Below, piece by piece: positions 6,853 to 15,754 of a stretch of 64,000 bases of DNA. Within the stretch, counting starts at the first letter, position 1. Each line of letters begins with the position of its first letter. The DNA lies in contig NZ_CP019962.1 in the NCBI RefSeq assembly GCF_000807675.2, forward strand, positions 2,542,001-2,606,000. Reading direction: 5' to 3'. Both the position numbers and the translations under genes were made by a program. Source of the DNA: Eubacterium limosum. Its GTDB lineage: Bacteria > Bacillota > Clostridia > Eubacteriales > Eubacteriaceae. The notes beneath the pieces are model-generated. The model worked only from the letters and a program-made list of their open reading frames with translations, searched no databases and had not been told where the DNA came from.

Positions 6853-8616
6853 ATGCAGGAGACAATCGAACAAGAAGTGAAAAAAGCCTTTCCGGACATC
6901 CCTGTGTCCCTGTCGGTGGACGCGCGTAAAATCGTCACCGTCACCGGCGAGTGTGACACCTGGGATCAGGTGGTGGACATCGGGCATCTGATCGCAAAGC
7001 AGGAGGGTGTTCGGAATGTGGTCAACGAGCTGAGCGTTAAGGGCATGAATATCCCTAAAAAGGACTATACCGCCTATTGCGAGCAGGGAGAAGCCATCGG
7101 CGTTATTGACGACGTGGATGTGCTGATCATCGGCGCGGGCATCAGCGGCTGCGGCATTGCCAGGGAGCTTTCCAAATATCAGCTGAGTATACTGGTGGCC
7201 GAAATGTCTGACGATGTGGCCACAGGCGCGACCAAGGCCAACAACGGCAATATCCATCCCGGGCACGCGGCTAAGCCGGGCACCTTGAAGGCCAGGCTGA
7301 ACGTGAAGGGGAACCGGATGTATACGAGGTGGGCAGAGGAGCTGGGCTTTGAGCTCCAGCGCTGCGGCTCCATGGGGGTCATCACCGAGGAAGCCCTGAG
7401 GCCGGCGTTGAAGGCCGCTTACGATGTGGCAGTGCTCAATGGCGTGGACGGCGTGGAGCTGGTAGACGGCGCCCGTGCTCTCGAAATAGAGCCCAAGCTG
7501 GCGGACGCCGGTGTGACCGAGCCCCTTGAGGCGCTCTGGCTGCCGAGCATGGGGCTGGTGGAGCCCTATGAGGTGGCGGTCGCCCTGGCCGAGAACGCTG
7601 CGGACAACGGCGTGCGGTTCCTCTTTAACTGTACCGTGGCCGATATTCTCACCGAAAACGGCGAGGCTAAAGGGGTGGTGAGCTCCAGGGGCATTATCCG
7701 CGCGCGGTACGTGATCAACTGTGCCGGAGTCTACGCGGACGAGATGTCTGCCATGGCCGGGGATAAATCCTACACCATCCACCCCAGAAAGGGCACCATC
7801 GCCATTCTGGATAAAAACAAAGCGCCCGAGTTTGACGTGATTACAGAGATCACGACTTTGGAGCGCATCCACCGCGAGAAGAACGCGGAATCCAAAGGCG
7901 GCGGCATGTGCCGGACGCCGGAGTGGAATATCCTGCTGGGGCCCTCGGCCACCGAGACTCCGGACAAGGAGGACAACGCCACCACCGAAGCGGACCTGCG
8001 CTACGCCATGGGCATCAACCAGAACGAGCGCACTGGCTACGGTGATATTATCCGGATTTTCGCGGGCACCCGTCCGGCGGATTATAAGGAAGATTTCGTC
8101 ATTGAAATGTCCGACGTGACCCACGGATTTATCAACGTGGGGGCCATCCAGTCACCGGGGCTGGCCTCGGCTCCGGCCATTGCGGAGCTGGTGGAAAATA
8201 TCCTCCTTGAGGATATGGCCGCCTGCAAAAGCCCGGTGCAGAAAAACCAAAGCTATAATCCCATTCATAAAAAGCGCCGGAACTTCCGCCATCTGAGCCG
8301 TGAGGAACAGGACGCCCTGATCGAGCAGGACCCGCGCTATGGCCGGATTATCTGCCGCTGCGAATCCATTACCGAGGGCGAGATTCTGGACGCCATCCAC
8401 TCGCCGGTCATTCCCCAGTCCATTGACGCTATCAAGCGCAGGACCCGGGCGGGAATGGGCCGCTGCCAGGGTGGCTTCTGCCAGCCAAGGGTACTGGAAA
8501 TTTTAGCCAGAGAGCTGGGCCGCGAGTGGACTGAGATCAATCTGAGAAACGAGGGGACCAATATTCTCGTTGACACAAGCCGTCCCGCCGCGCAGAAAGA
8601 GGGTGAAGCATTATGA
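6853..8616 (+). CDS. GlpA-like FAD oxidoreductase with N-terminal BON and C-terminal BFD domains
   Basis: 587 residues. Residues about 1-65 resemble a BON domain (VTVTGECDTWDQ...GVRNVVNELSV). A DAO-type FAD fold follows with GAGISG at 94-99 and resembles anaerobic glycerol-3-phosphate dehydrogenase subunit A. The C-terminus (about 500-545) is a BFD-like [2Fe-2S] domain with CRCESITEGEI and GRCQGGFC. It likely oxidises the phosphorylated product of the preceding kinase and passes electrons to the GlpB-like partner. The BON fusion is unusual for GlpA. The last codons overlap the next gene by 4 bases. Confidence 0.85.
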   Translation: MQETIEQEVKKAFPDIPVSLSVDARKIVTVTGECDTWDQVVDIGHLIAKQEGVRNVVNELSVKGMNIPKKDYTAYCEQGEAIGVIDDVDVLIIGAGISGCGIARELSKYQLSILVAEMSDDVATGATKANNGNIHPGHAAKPGTLKARLNVKGNRMYTRWAEELGFELQRCGSMGVITEEALRPALKAAYDVAVLNGVDGVELVDGARALEIEPKLADAGVTEPLEALWLPSMGLVEPYEVAVALAENAADNGVRFLFNCTVADILTENGEAKGVVSSRGIIRARYVINCAGVYADEMSAMAGDKSYTIHPRKGTIAILDKNKAPEFDVITEITTLERIHREKNAESKGGGMCRTPEWNILLGPSATETPDKEDNATTEADLRYAMGINQNERTGYGDIIRIFAGTRPADYKEDFVIEMSDVTHGFINVGAIQSPGLASAPAIAELVENILLEDMAACKSPVQKNQSYNPIHKKRRNFRHLSREEQDALIEQDPRYGRIICRCESITEGEILDAIHSPVIPQSIDAIKRRTRAGMGRCQGGFCQPRVLEILARELGREWTEINLRNEGTNILVDTSRPAAQKEGEAL

Positions 8617-9860
8617 AAGAGATGAAAACAGATATTGCCGTGATCGGCGGCGGCCCCGCCGGTATGGCGGCAGCACTGGAGGCCAGGCGTCAGGGGGCCG
8701 GAAAGGTCATGATCATCGAGCGGGATATTGAGCCGGGGGGCATCCTCCAGCAGTGTATCCACGATGGCTTTGGCCTGCACCGGTTTAAGAAACGCCTGTC
8801 CGGAACGGATTACGCCCAGCGCTTTATCGACGAGGTGGAGGCCAGCGATATTGAAGTACTTCTGGATACCATGGTGCTGGAGATCACAAGGGACAAGGTG
8901 GTTTACGCCTGTAACAACCGGGACGGCATGATGAAAATCCGCTGCGGTGCTGTGATCCTGGCCATGGGATGCCGGGAACGGACCGCCAGCCAGGTGCTGC
9001 TTTACGGCTACCGGCCGGCCGGGGTCATGACCGCCGGTTCGGTTCAGCGCTACATTAACATGGAGGGCTACCTGCCGGGCAAAGAAGCCGTTATCCTGGG
9101 CTCCGGCGACATCGGCCTGATTATGGCCAGGCGCATGACCCTTGAGCATATTAAGGTCAAGGGCGTTTACGAGGTCATGCAGGACCCGGGCGGGCTGACC
9201 CGGAACATCGTCCAGTGTCTGGACGACTATGACATCCCGCTGCACCTTGCCACAACAGTCACCTGGATTCATGGCAAGGACCGCCTTGAGGGTGTGACCG
9301 TGGCAAAAGTGGACGAGAACCGGAAGGTGATTCCCGGGACAGAGGAATTTATTTCCTGTGACCTGCTGGTGCTGGCCGTTGGCCTGATTCCGGAAAACGA
9401 GCTGTCCGTTAAAGCCGGCATCGAGATGGACCCCAGGACGCGGGGCCCGGTGCTGGACAACCACTTTATGACCAGTGTCCCCGGCATTTTCGCGGCGGGC
9501 AACGTGGCGGTGGTCTTTGATCTGGTGGATTATGTGTCCGAATCCGGAGAGATCGCTGCGCGGGGAGCGGCCGCTTACCTGAACGGCACTCTGGACACTG
9601 AGGCTGAGGCGGTGGAAACCGTTCCGGGAGAGAATGTGAATTTCATTGTGCCCCAGCGCATGCGTGTGGGCAGCCGCGATGAAACCACCCTGTTTATGCG
9701 GGTGAAAAAGCCGGAAAAAAGCGTGCGGCTCACCTGCGAAAACGGCGGTAAGACACTGGTATCCAAAAAACTGAAAACCGTAGCGCCGCCGGAGATGGTG
9801 GCCTGCTCAGTGACGCCAAAACACGACGCGCCGCTGGTGGTTGATGTGAAGGAGGCGTGA
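8613..9860 (+). CDS. NAD(P)/FAD-dependent oxidoreductase (GlpB-like partner)
   Basis: 415 residues with a pyridine-nucleotide-disulfide-oxidoreductase fold. The N-terminal FAD loop is IAVIGGGPAGMAA (residues about 9-20), followed by a second dinucleotide loop VILGSGDIGLI and the late FAD motif GIFAAGNVA. In clostridial operons such proteins follow GlpA-like subunits and are followed by DUF1667 proteins, as here. It has no redox-active CxxC in the active-site helix, so it is not a thioredoxin reductase. Translation is coupled to both neighbours by 4-base ATGA-type overlaps. Confidence 0.85.
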   Translation: MKEMKTDIAVIGGGPAGMAAALEARRQGAGKVMIIERDIEPGGILQQCIHDGFGLHRFKKRLSGTDYAQRFIDEVEASDIEVLLDTMVLEITRDKVVYACNNRDGMMKIRCGAVILAMGCRERTASQVLLYGYRPAGVMTAGSVQRYINMEGYLPGKEAVILGSGDIGLIMARRMTLEHIKVKGVYEVMQDPGGLTRNIVQCLDDYDIPLHLATTVTWIHGKDRLEGVTVAKVDENRKVIPGTEEFISCDLLVLAVGLIPENELSVKAGIEMDPRTRGPVLDNHFMTSVPGIFAAGNVAVVFDLVDYVSESGEIAARGAAAYLNGTLDTEAEAVETVPGENVNFIVPQRMRVGSRDETTLFMRVKKPEKSVRLTCENGGKTLVSKKLKTVAPPEMVACSVTPKHDAPLVVDVKEA

Positions 9861-10228
9861 GCATGGTTAAAAAAGAATACATCTGCATTGTTTGCCCGAA
9901 CAGCTGCCGTCTGGAGGTCACCGATGATCATGGAAGACTGACTGTGGAGGGCGCGGGCTGTAAGCTGGGCGTTGCCCACGGTGAAAAGGAATATAAAAGT
10001 CCAGAGCGGATGCTGACCACAACAGTGAACATCGAAGGCGGCACGCACAGGCGGCTGCCGGTCATCAGTGACCGCGAGCTGCCAAGGGATAAAATGGAGG
10101 ACTGCCTGAAGGTGCTTTACAGCCGGACGCTTAAAGCGCCGGTGGCCTGCGGGCAGGTGATCGAACAGAATATTTGCGGGACAGGGGTCGATATCGTCGC
10201 CTCCCGATCAATGAAGGAGAGAGGTTAA
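9857..10228 (+). CDS. DUF1667 domain-containing protein
   Basis: 123 residues. Four N-terminal cysteines (CIVCPNSC, then GAGCKLG) are likely Fe-S or zinc ligands; later residues include PVACG and NICGTGVDI. The family almost always accompanies GlpA/GlpB-like oxidoreductases and is thought to stand in for the iron-sulfur subunit of the complex, although its biochemistry is not established. The start overlaps the previous stop by 4 bases and the next gene begins 3 bases after its stop, placing it firmly in the operon. Confidence 0.85.
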   Translation: MSMVKKEYICIVCPNSCRLEVTDDHGRLTVEGAGCKLGVAHGEKEYKSPERMLTTTVNIEGGTHRRLPVISDRELPRDKMEDCLKVLYSRTLKAPVACGQVIEQNICGTGVDIVASRSMKERG

Positions 10229-10231
10229 ATT

Positions 10232-11662
10232 ATGAATAAAGAAGCACTTGTACAGGAACTGGGAAAAATTGTGGGAGCGGACAGAGTCTCAGACAGCGAG
10301 CAGGCTGTTCTGGACGCCGCCAAGGATTATATCGGCTACCGCCGCTATGAACGCGACGATAAAAAATACTGGGTGCCCCGCGCGGCCTGCGTGGTCCGCC
10401 CCCAGAGCACCGAACAGGTCTCCGAGGTGCTGAAGTACCTGAACGATGAAAAAATCGACGTGGTGCCGAGAACTGGCGGCTCCAGCGTTACCCGCGGCAT
10501 CGAGCCTCAGCAGGACGGCGTGATCCTGGACGGCTCAGACATGAATGAGATCATCGAGGTCAATGAGAAAGACATGTACGTGACGGCCAAATGCGGCACG
10601 CCTCTGGAGTACCTTGAGGGCTACCTGAATAAGATGGGCTACACCACCGGGCATTTCCCGCAGTCTCTGCCTCTGGCACAGGTGGGCGGCCTGCTGGCAA
10701 CGCGCAGCATCGGCCAGTTTTCCACACTTTACGGCGGCATTGAGGATCTGGTTGTGGGCCTGGAGGCTGTGCTGGCCGACGGCAGTGTGGTCCGGATTAA
10801 AAATGTGCCGAGACGTTCAGTCGGGCCGGATCTGCGCCATCTGTTCATCGGCAGCGAGGGGCTCCTGGGCTTTATCACCGAGGCTTCTGTGAAAATCTTC
10901 AAATATATGCCTGAAAACCGCTGGATGAAGGCTTATGGCATAAAGGGCATGAAAAACGGCCTGGCTCTTATCCGCGATATTATGGTGGCTGGCTACAAGC
11001 CTGCAGTTGTCAGGCTGCACGACCCATTAGAGGTCGCCGACCAGATGGGCGGCGTTGCGCCTGAGGGACACTGTATGCTGCTCCTGCTGGCTGAGGGGCC
11101 GGCAGGCATCACCAGGGCTACCGGTGAAGGCATTGAGGAGCTGGCATCCAAATACGATCCTGTGGATATGGGCGCCAAGCCTGTGGAAAACTGGCTCGTA
11201 CACCGCAATGATGTCTGTGACGATATGGATAAGCCAAAATTCTACGACATGGGCGTTGTGGCCGATACCTGTGAAATTTCCGGCAACTGGTCAGAGATTG
11301 GCAACATCTACGACGCAGTGCTTGAACGCCTGCCGCGGGAAATGGAAAACGTGGTTTTCCTGGGCGGCCATTCCTCCCACAGCTACATGCAGGGTACCAA
11401 TATCTACTTCCAGTTCGCCTTTACCGTGACAGAGGGAGCCCAAAGCGTGGAAGGCGACTATATGAAGCTGATTGGCATCATTCTGGACGAAACCCTGAAG
11501 CGCGGCGGCAGCATTGCCCACCATCATGGCTCCGGCAAGTACCGCACCCAGTTTATGCCTCGGGAGCACGGCTCATCTTATCAACTCATGTACCGGCTCA
11601 AGGAAGCCATGGACCCCAACCATATTTTAAATAAAGGCGTGCTTTTAATAGAGGAAAACTGA
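10232..11662 (+). CDS. FAD-binding oxidase, alkyldihydroxyacetonephosphate synthase/GlcD-like (module 1)
   Basis: 476 residues of the VAO/PCMH flavoprotein superfamily. The FAD-binding PP-loop is VVPRTGGSSVTRG, followed by LPLAQVGGLLATRSIGQFSTLYG, and the domain ends in FIGSEGLLGFITEA. The C-terminal GGSIAHHHGSGKYR motif resembles alkylglycerone-phosphate synthases and related lactate/glycolate dehydrogenases. With EtfB and EtfA encoded next, it probably works as a dehydrogenase that hands electrons to an electron-transfer flavoprotein, like the lactate dehydrogenase/Etf complex of Acetobacterium. The substrate is unknown. The ribosome site is GAGAGG. Confidence 0.85.
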   Translation: MNKEALVQELGKIVGADRVSDSEQAVLDAAKDYIGYRRYERDDKKYWVPRAACVVRPQSTEQVSEVLKYLNDEKIDVVPRTGGSSVTRGIEPQQDGVILDGSDMNEIIEVNEKDMYVTAKCGTPLEYLEGYLNKMGYTTGHFPQSLPLAQVGGLLATRSIGQFSTLYGGIEDLVVGLEAVLADGSVVRIKNVPRRSVGPDLRHLFIGSEGLLGFITEASVKIFKYMPENRWMKAYGIKGMKNGLALIRDIMVAGYKPAVVRLHDPLEVADQMGGVAPEGHCMLLLLAEGPAGITRATGEGIEELASKYDPVDMGAKPVENWLVHRNDVCDDMDKPKFYDMGVVADTCEISGNWSEIGNIYDAVLERLPREMENVVFLGGHSSHSYMQGTNIYFQFAFTVTEGAQSVEGDYMKLIGIILDETLKRGGSIAHHHGSGKYRTQFMPREHGSSYQLMYRLKEAMDPNHILNKGVLLIEEN

Positions 11663-11674
11663 GCCGGAATTTGT

Positions 11675-11748
11675 TATAATTAAATAGAATGCATTCAGAA
11701 CTGCACCCTCCTCCAACAGACGGCCAGAAAGACCCGGAGAGAGGGTGC
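11675..11748 (+). promoter_or_regulatory. Possible internal promoter and hairpin before etfB1
   Basis: A TATAAT hexamer lies 12 bases after the preceding stop; its -35 region is poor. It is followed by an 8-bp inverted repeat GCACCCTC/GAGGGTGC with a 30-base loop. This could be an internal promoter with a structured leader, or an RNA processing or stability element inside the operon. Confidence 0.35.
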
Positions 11749-11813
11749 GGTTTGATCTGGTTTTAGGGCAGGAGCCTGAAAGCAGGAATAATGACAACAC
11801 CAAAGGGGACAAA

Positions 11814-12578
11814 ATGAAAATTTGCGTATGCTTTAAAATTGTACCAGACCTCGATCAGGTTCTGGAATCGGACTGGAGGGATCTTTCCCAGGGACTGGAC
11901 ACCAGCTATGTAAAAAAAATGATCAATTGCTTTGATGAGACAGCGCTGGAGATGGCCCTGCGGCTTAAGGAAACAGCAGCAGACACCGGGGCGGCGTGCA
12001 CTGCCGTAACGGTTGGCGGCGGCCTGGCGAGCCTGATGAAGGGGCTGTACGCTGTGGGCTATGACCGGGTGGTCAATATTCCGCTTGAGCACAGAGAGTT
12101 CTGCCCGGAGACTGTGGCGGCGCTGCTGGCCGATTTTATAAAAAGCGGGGATTTTGATCTGGTGCTTTTCGGAAAACAGGCCGGCATGGCCGACAGCGGC
12201 ATGGTGCCGCCGCTGTCGGCTGAGCTGCTGGGGCTTCCCTTTGTCGGAGACACCGTAGCGGCATCGCTTGAAGGCGGACAGCTTGTGCTCGAGCATGAGA
12301 CTCCGGAAGGGCTGGAAGTCCTCAAGCTTAAAGGTCCGGTAGCGGCCTCGGTGGGTGACGCGGAGTACGCCTACCTGAGAGTGGCGACGCTGCGGGAGAA
12401 AATGGCCGCGTCCAAACGGGATATTGAGGAGTGGTCCGCTCTGCCCGCGGAGGATACGGTTCTGCCAGCTTTCAGCCGGGAGAGCAGCGCGAAGGAGTGT
12501 GTCATGATCGAGGGAGAGAGCGGCGCGGTGAAGGCCGGCGTGGTGTATGAAAAATGGATTGAGGGGATGATATCATGA
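11814..12578 (+). CDS. etfB: Electron transfer flavoprotein subunit beta (module 1)
   Basis: 254 residues starting MKICVCFKIVPD, the typical EtfB N-terminus; an upstream in-frame extension lacks homology. The nucleotide-binding region is FDLVLFGKQAGMADSGMVPP followed by SAELLGLPFVGDTV, matching the GxQxxxxDxxxVPxxLAExLGxP pattern of the family with some changes. It pairs with the downstream EtfA (4-base overlap) and probably accepts electrons from the adjacent FAD oxidase. Whether the complex bifurcates electrons to ferredoxin cannot be settled by eye. Confidence 0.9.
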   Translation: MKICVCFKIVPDLDQVLESDWRDLSQGLDTSYVKKMINCFDETALEMALRLKETAADTGAACTAVTVGGGLASLMKGLYAVGYDRVVNIPLEHREFCPETVAALLADFIKSGDFDLVLFGKQAGMADSGMVPPLSAELLGLPFVGDTVAASLEGGQLVLEHETPEGLEVLKLKGPVAASVGDAEYAYLRVATLREKMAASKRDIEEWSALPAEDTVLPAFSRESSAKECVMIEGESGAVKAGVVYEKWIEGMIS

Positions 12579-13540
12579 GGACAGCCTGTGTTTTTACAAG
12601 AGAAGACGATATCCTGAAAACGGCCGGGCGCATTAACGCCTTTACCGGCGCCCTTGTGGCAGAGAGCGCGCCGCTGGAGGCCTGGTATCTTGGCGATGAA
12701 AAAGAGGGCGTTGCGGAGACAGCCCGCTGTGTGGCCGGCATTGGTACGGCGGTGCGCTGCCCGGTGGGCAGCGGGGCCCTGCCTGAAAATTGGCTGGACA
12801 ATCTGGAAGCCCTGTACCGGGAGCGGCAGCCAGAGCTGCTGATTTTTACAGCCGGGTCCGGAGCGCTGGCAGCGCGGCTGGCCGCAAGGATCGGCGGGAC
12901 CTGCCTGACAGGCTGCCGGACACTGGGCAGGGATGCGGACGGCCTCTGGGTAAGGCGCCCGGTTTACAATTCACATGCCGATGCGGTCTGCCGGCCCCAG
13001 GGACGGCCGCTTGTATTGTCGGTTTCCAAAGCCGGGCCGGTATCGGAGAGCTCTGTTGGAGAGTCTGAACAGGCTGCCATAACAGAGGTGAGCCCTGTGC
13101 TTAAGCATTACGGCTACTGCCTGGACCGAAAGCTCAAGGCCAGCAGGGAAAAGAACCCGCTGGAGGAGGCGAAGCTGGTGCTGGTAGGCGGCAGGGGCCT
13201 TGGCTCCAGGGAAAACTACGAGCGGCTGAAGCGGCTGGCAAGGGCCTGGGGCGGCGCCTGCGGCTGCACACGGGCAGCCGCCATCAATGGATGGGCCGAC
13301 GTGGCGGATATTATCGGACAGTCCGGCCATGTGATCAGGGCTGAGCTGTGCATTACACTGGGCGTGTCGGGCGCGGCGCCTTTCATGGCTGGGCTTGAGA
13401 GCGTCAAAAATCTGGTGGCGGTCAACAGTGACTCTGACGCACCGGTTTTTAAAGGCGCGGACTATGGACTGGCGGGCGACGCCCTGGAGGTTTTAGAGGC
13501 TTGGGAAAAGCAGGCAGAGGAGCAGAGACATGAAAATTGA
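12575..13540 (+). CDS. etfA: Electron transfer flavoprotein subunit alpha (module 1)
   Basis: 321 residues. The C-terminal FAD domain is well conserved: LVLVGGRGLGSRENYERLKRLA, then GGACGCTRAAAINGW, IGQSGHVIRAELCITLGVSGAAPFMAG and VAVNSDSDAPVF. The N-terminal domain is more diverged. Together with EtfB it would carry FAD and AMP or a second FAD. It overlaps EtfB by 4 bases and the next oxidase by 11, so the module is translated as a unit. Confidence 0.92.
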   Translation: MRTACVFTREDDILKTAGRINAFTGALVAESAPLEAWYLGDEKEGVAETARCVAGIGTAVRCPVGSGALPENWLDNLEALYRERQPELLIFTAGSGALAARLAARIGGTCLTGCRTLGRDADGLWVRRPVYNSHADAVCRPQGRPLVLSVSKAGPVSESSVGESEQAAITEVSPVLKHYGYCLDRKLKASREKNPLEEAKLVLVGGRGLGSRENYERLKRLARAWGGACGCTRAAAINGWADVADIIGQSGHVIRAELCITLGVSGAAPFMAGLESVKNLVAVNSDSDAPVFKGADYGLAGDALEVLEAWEKQAEEQRHEN

Positions 13541-14966
13541 GGCGATGACGGATAAATATGAGCGGTGGCTCGGGGACGAATCCCGAATCCGCGGCAGGGC
13601 AGACGCAGTCTGCTTTCCCGGAAGCTTTGAGGAGGCCCGGGAGGCGGTCAGCCATGCCCGCAGGGCCGGGCTGCGTATTACGCCCCAGGGCGCCCGTACC
13701 GGGCTGACCGGGGGAGCAGTGCCGGAGGGCGGCCTGGTTGTGGACTGCCAGGGACTGAAGGGCCTGGAGCTGAGGGAAGGGCCGGTTCTTTACGCCGGGG
13801 CAGGCGTTACGCTGGAGGAACTCCACGCCTTTTTAAGGAAGGAACCCTGGGTATTCCCGCCGAACCCAACCGAGGAGAGCGCAACCCTCGGCGGACTGTT
13901 CGGCTGCAACGCCATGGGGATCGACGGGCAGAGGACAGCGCCCTGGGTCCGAAAGCTCTGGTGGCTCACAGCCACAGGTGAGGTCTGGGAAATCGGCCGG
14001 GGCAGCTATGCCTTTGATGACAGCGGCTGTGCGCTGCCGGACGGCGGCCGCCTGAGCTGTGAGACCTTTGACAGTCCCGGTGTGCTGGGCGGACTGGTGG
14101 CTGTCAAACAGATGGATCTGATCGACTTTCTGGCAGGGACCGAGGGTCAGCTGGGCATGGCTCTGGCCTTTGAGCTGGAGCTTGCGAAGAAGCCGGACTG
14201 TGCCTGGGGCGTGCTGTATTTTCTGCCCACAGACCCGGCGGCTATGGCGCTCTGCCGGGCAGTGGCTCAGGCTGAGAACAGCGGCAGTGTGACGGTGATG
14301 GAATACTATGACAGGGCAGCCCTCGCCCTGCTCTCCGAGGGGCGGCACAGCACTGCGGCGCTGCAGGAGCTTCCGGAATTCCCCCAGGGCGCCTGTGCCG
14401 CGGTCTATGTCGAGCTGGCCGGGGACGATCCCGATGCCCTGGAGGGCGCGCTGTTTGAGCAGCTGGATATTTTTGAAGGGCTGGGCGGCAGTGAGGAACA
14501 GACCTGGGCAGCCAGCGAGCGCTATGAGATCGATCGCTTCAGAAAGCTGCGGCATGTGGTGCCAGAGCTGGCCAACGCAAAGACCGATTCCCTCAGCCAG
14601 GCTGTGCCCGGGCTTACCCGCCTGTCCTCAGACCTGAAGGGGCCGGCGGAAAAGGCAGAGGACTATCTGGAAATGTACCGCGGGGGCATTGCCCAGAGTG
14701 GCGTACACGCTGTGATATACGGCACGGCGGCACAGAACCGTTTCCATGTTAATTTTCTGCCGGAGACACCGGAGGAAAGAGCAGAATGCGAGGCCCTGAT
14801 GGCAGAATGGGCAGCCCGGGCAGCCGCGGACGGTGGCCAGATTATCACCGAAAACGGCGCGGGCCTGCTGAAGCGGGAGCTGGCCCTGCGCTTTGCACCG
14901 GAGGCGGTGAAGCGCCAGATAAAAGCAGCGAAGGAAGCATTTGACCCGGAGGGCGTTTTTAAATGA
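13530..14966 (+). CDS. FAD-binding oxidase, D-lactate dehydrogenase/GlcD-like (module 2)
   Basis: 478 residues of the VAO/PCMH superfamily. The FAD loop is ITPQGARTGLTGGAVPEGG, followed by FPPNPTEESATLGG and GTEGQLGMALAFELEL. The C-terminus ENGAGLLKRELALRFAPEAV resembles D-lactate and glycolate dehydrogenases. It is only distantly similar to the oxidase of module 1, so the operon holds two different 2-hydroxyacid-type dehydrogenases, each with its own Etf pair. It overlaps EtfA1 and EtfB2 by a few bases. Substrate unknown. Confidence 0.85.
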   Translation: MKIEAMTDKYERWLGDESRIRGRADAVCFPGSFEEAREAVSHARRAGLRITPQGARTGLTGGAVPEGGLVVDCQGLKGLELREGPVLYAGAGVTLEELHAFLRKEPWVFPPNPTEESATLGGLFGCNAMGIDGQRTAPWVRKLWWLTATGEVWEIGRGSYAFDDSGCALPDGGRLSCETFDSPGVLGGLVAVKQMDLIDFLAGTEGQLGMALAFELELAKKPDCAWGVLYFLPTDPAAMALCRAVAQAENSGSVTVMEYYDRAALALLSEGRHSTAALQELPEFPQGACAAVYVELAGDDPDALEGALFEQLDIFEGLGGSEEQTWAASERYEIDRFRKLRHVVPELANAKTDSLSQAVPGLTRLSSDLKGPAEKAEDYLEMYRGGIAQSGVHAVIYGTAAQNRFHVNFLPETPEERAECEALMAEWAARAAADGGQIITENGAGLLKRELALRFAPEAVKRQIKAAKEAFDPEGVFK

Positions 14967-15754
14967 AAATAATCGTGTGTATCAAACAGGTTCCGGCGCT
15001 GTCAGAAGCCAGCATGGACAAAGAAAAGGGCGTGCTGGTGCGGACCGGCGAAAATAAGCTCAATCCCTATGACCTGCCGGCCATCGAGACGGCCCTCCGG
15101 CTGAGAGAGGCCCTGGGCGGAGCGGTAACAGCGCTGACCATGGGGCCGGAGTCGGCTGAACAGGCGCTGCGCACCGCTCTGGCCATGACTGCGGACCACG
15201 CCTGCCTCATGAGCGACCGGGCCTTTGCGGGGGCCGACGTGCTCATGACAGCCCGGACGCTGGCCCAGGGGATTAAGGCCCTGGGCGGGGCAGACCTGAT
15301 CATCTGCGGACAGCAGACCACCGACGGCGATACGGCCCAGGTGCCCTTTTCGCTGGCGGAGCAGCTGAATATTCCGGTCATTGGCTGGGTGCGTGAGATC
15401 GTGAGCGCTTCAGAGGATTGGCTGGAGGTCCGCCAGGAGCTGACCGGAAGGACCTGCCGGGTGTCCGGTGGGCTGCCCCTGGTGCTGGCTGTCAACCCGA
15501 CTATCTGTGAAGCGCGGGTGACAGGGCTGCGGGCTAAGCTGAAAGCAGGCAGGCAGGAAATACAAAGGCTGGTTCTGGGGGATTTGGAGCAGCAGGACAG
15601 TGAAACCTATGGGCTCTCAGGCTCACCCACCCGGGTGGTACGCCTGTTTCAGCCGGAGACAACGGCCAAAAATCCGGTTCTGGAGCTGACAGACAGCCAG
15701 GGTGCGGCGCTCTTGCTGGATGTGTGGAAAAGCGTGAAGGAGGCGGACGAGTGA
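14963..15754 (+). CDS. etfB: Electron transfer flavoprotein subunit beta (module 2)
   Basis: 263 residues, starting MKIIVCIKQVPALSEASMD. This copy follows the classical EtfB pattern: NPYDLPAIETALRLRE, then ADLIICGQQTTDGDTAQVP and FSLAEQLNIPVIGWV. It is clearly a different paralogue from the module 1 beta subunit. It is coupled by overlaps to the upstream FAD oxidase and the downstream EtfA. Confidence 0.92.
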   Translation: MKIIVCIKQVPALSEASMDKEKGVLVRTGENKLNPYDLPAIETALRLREALGGAVTALTMGPESAEQALRTALAMTADHACLMSDRAFAGADVLMTARTLAQGIKALGGADLIICGQQTTDGDTAQVPFSLAEQLNIPVIGWVREIVSASEDWLEVRQELTGRTCRVSGGLPLVLAVNPTICEARVTGLRAKLKAGRQEIQRLVLGDLEQQDSETYGLSGSPTRVVRLFQPETTAKNPVLELTDSQGAALLLDVWKSVKEADE

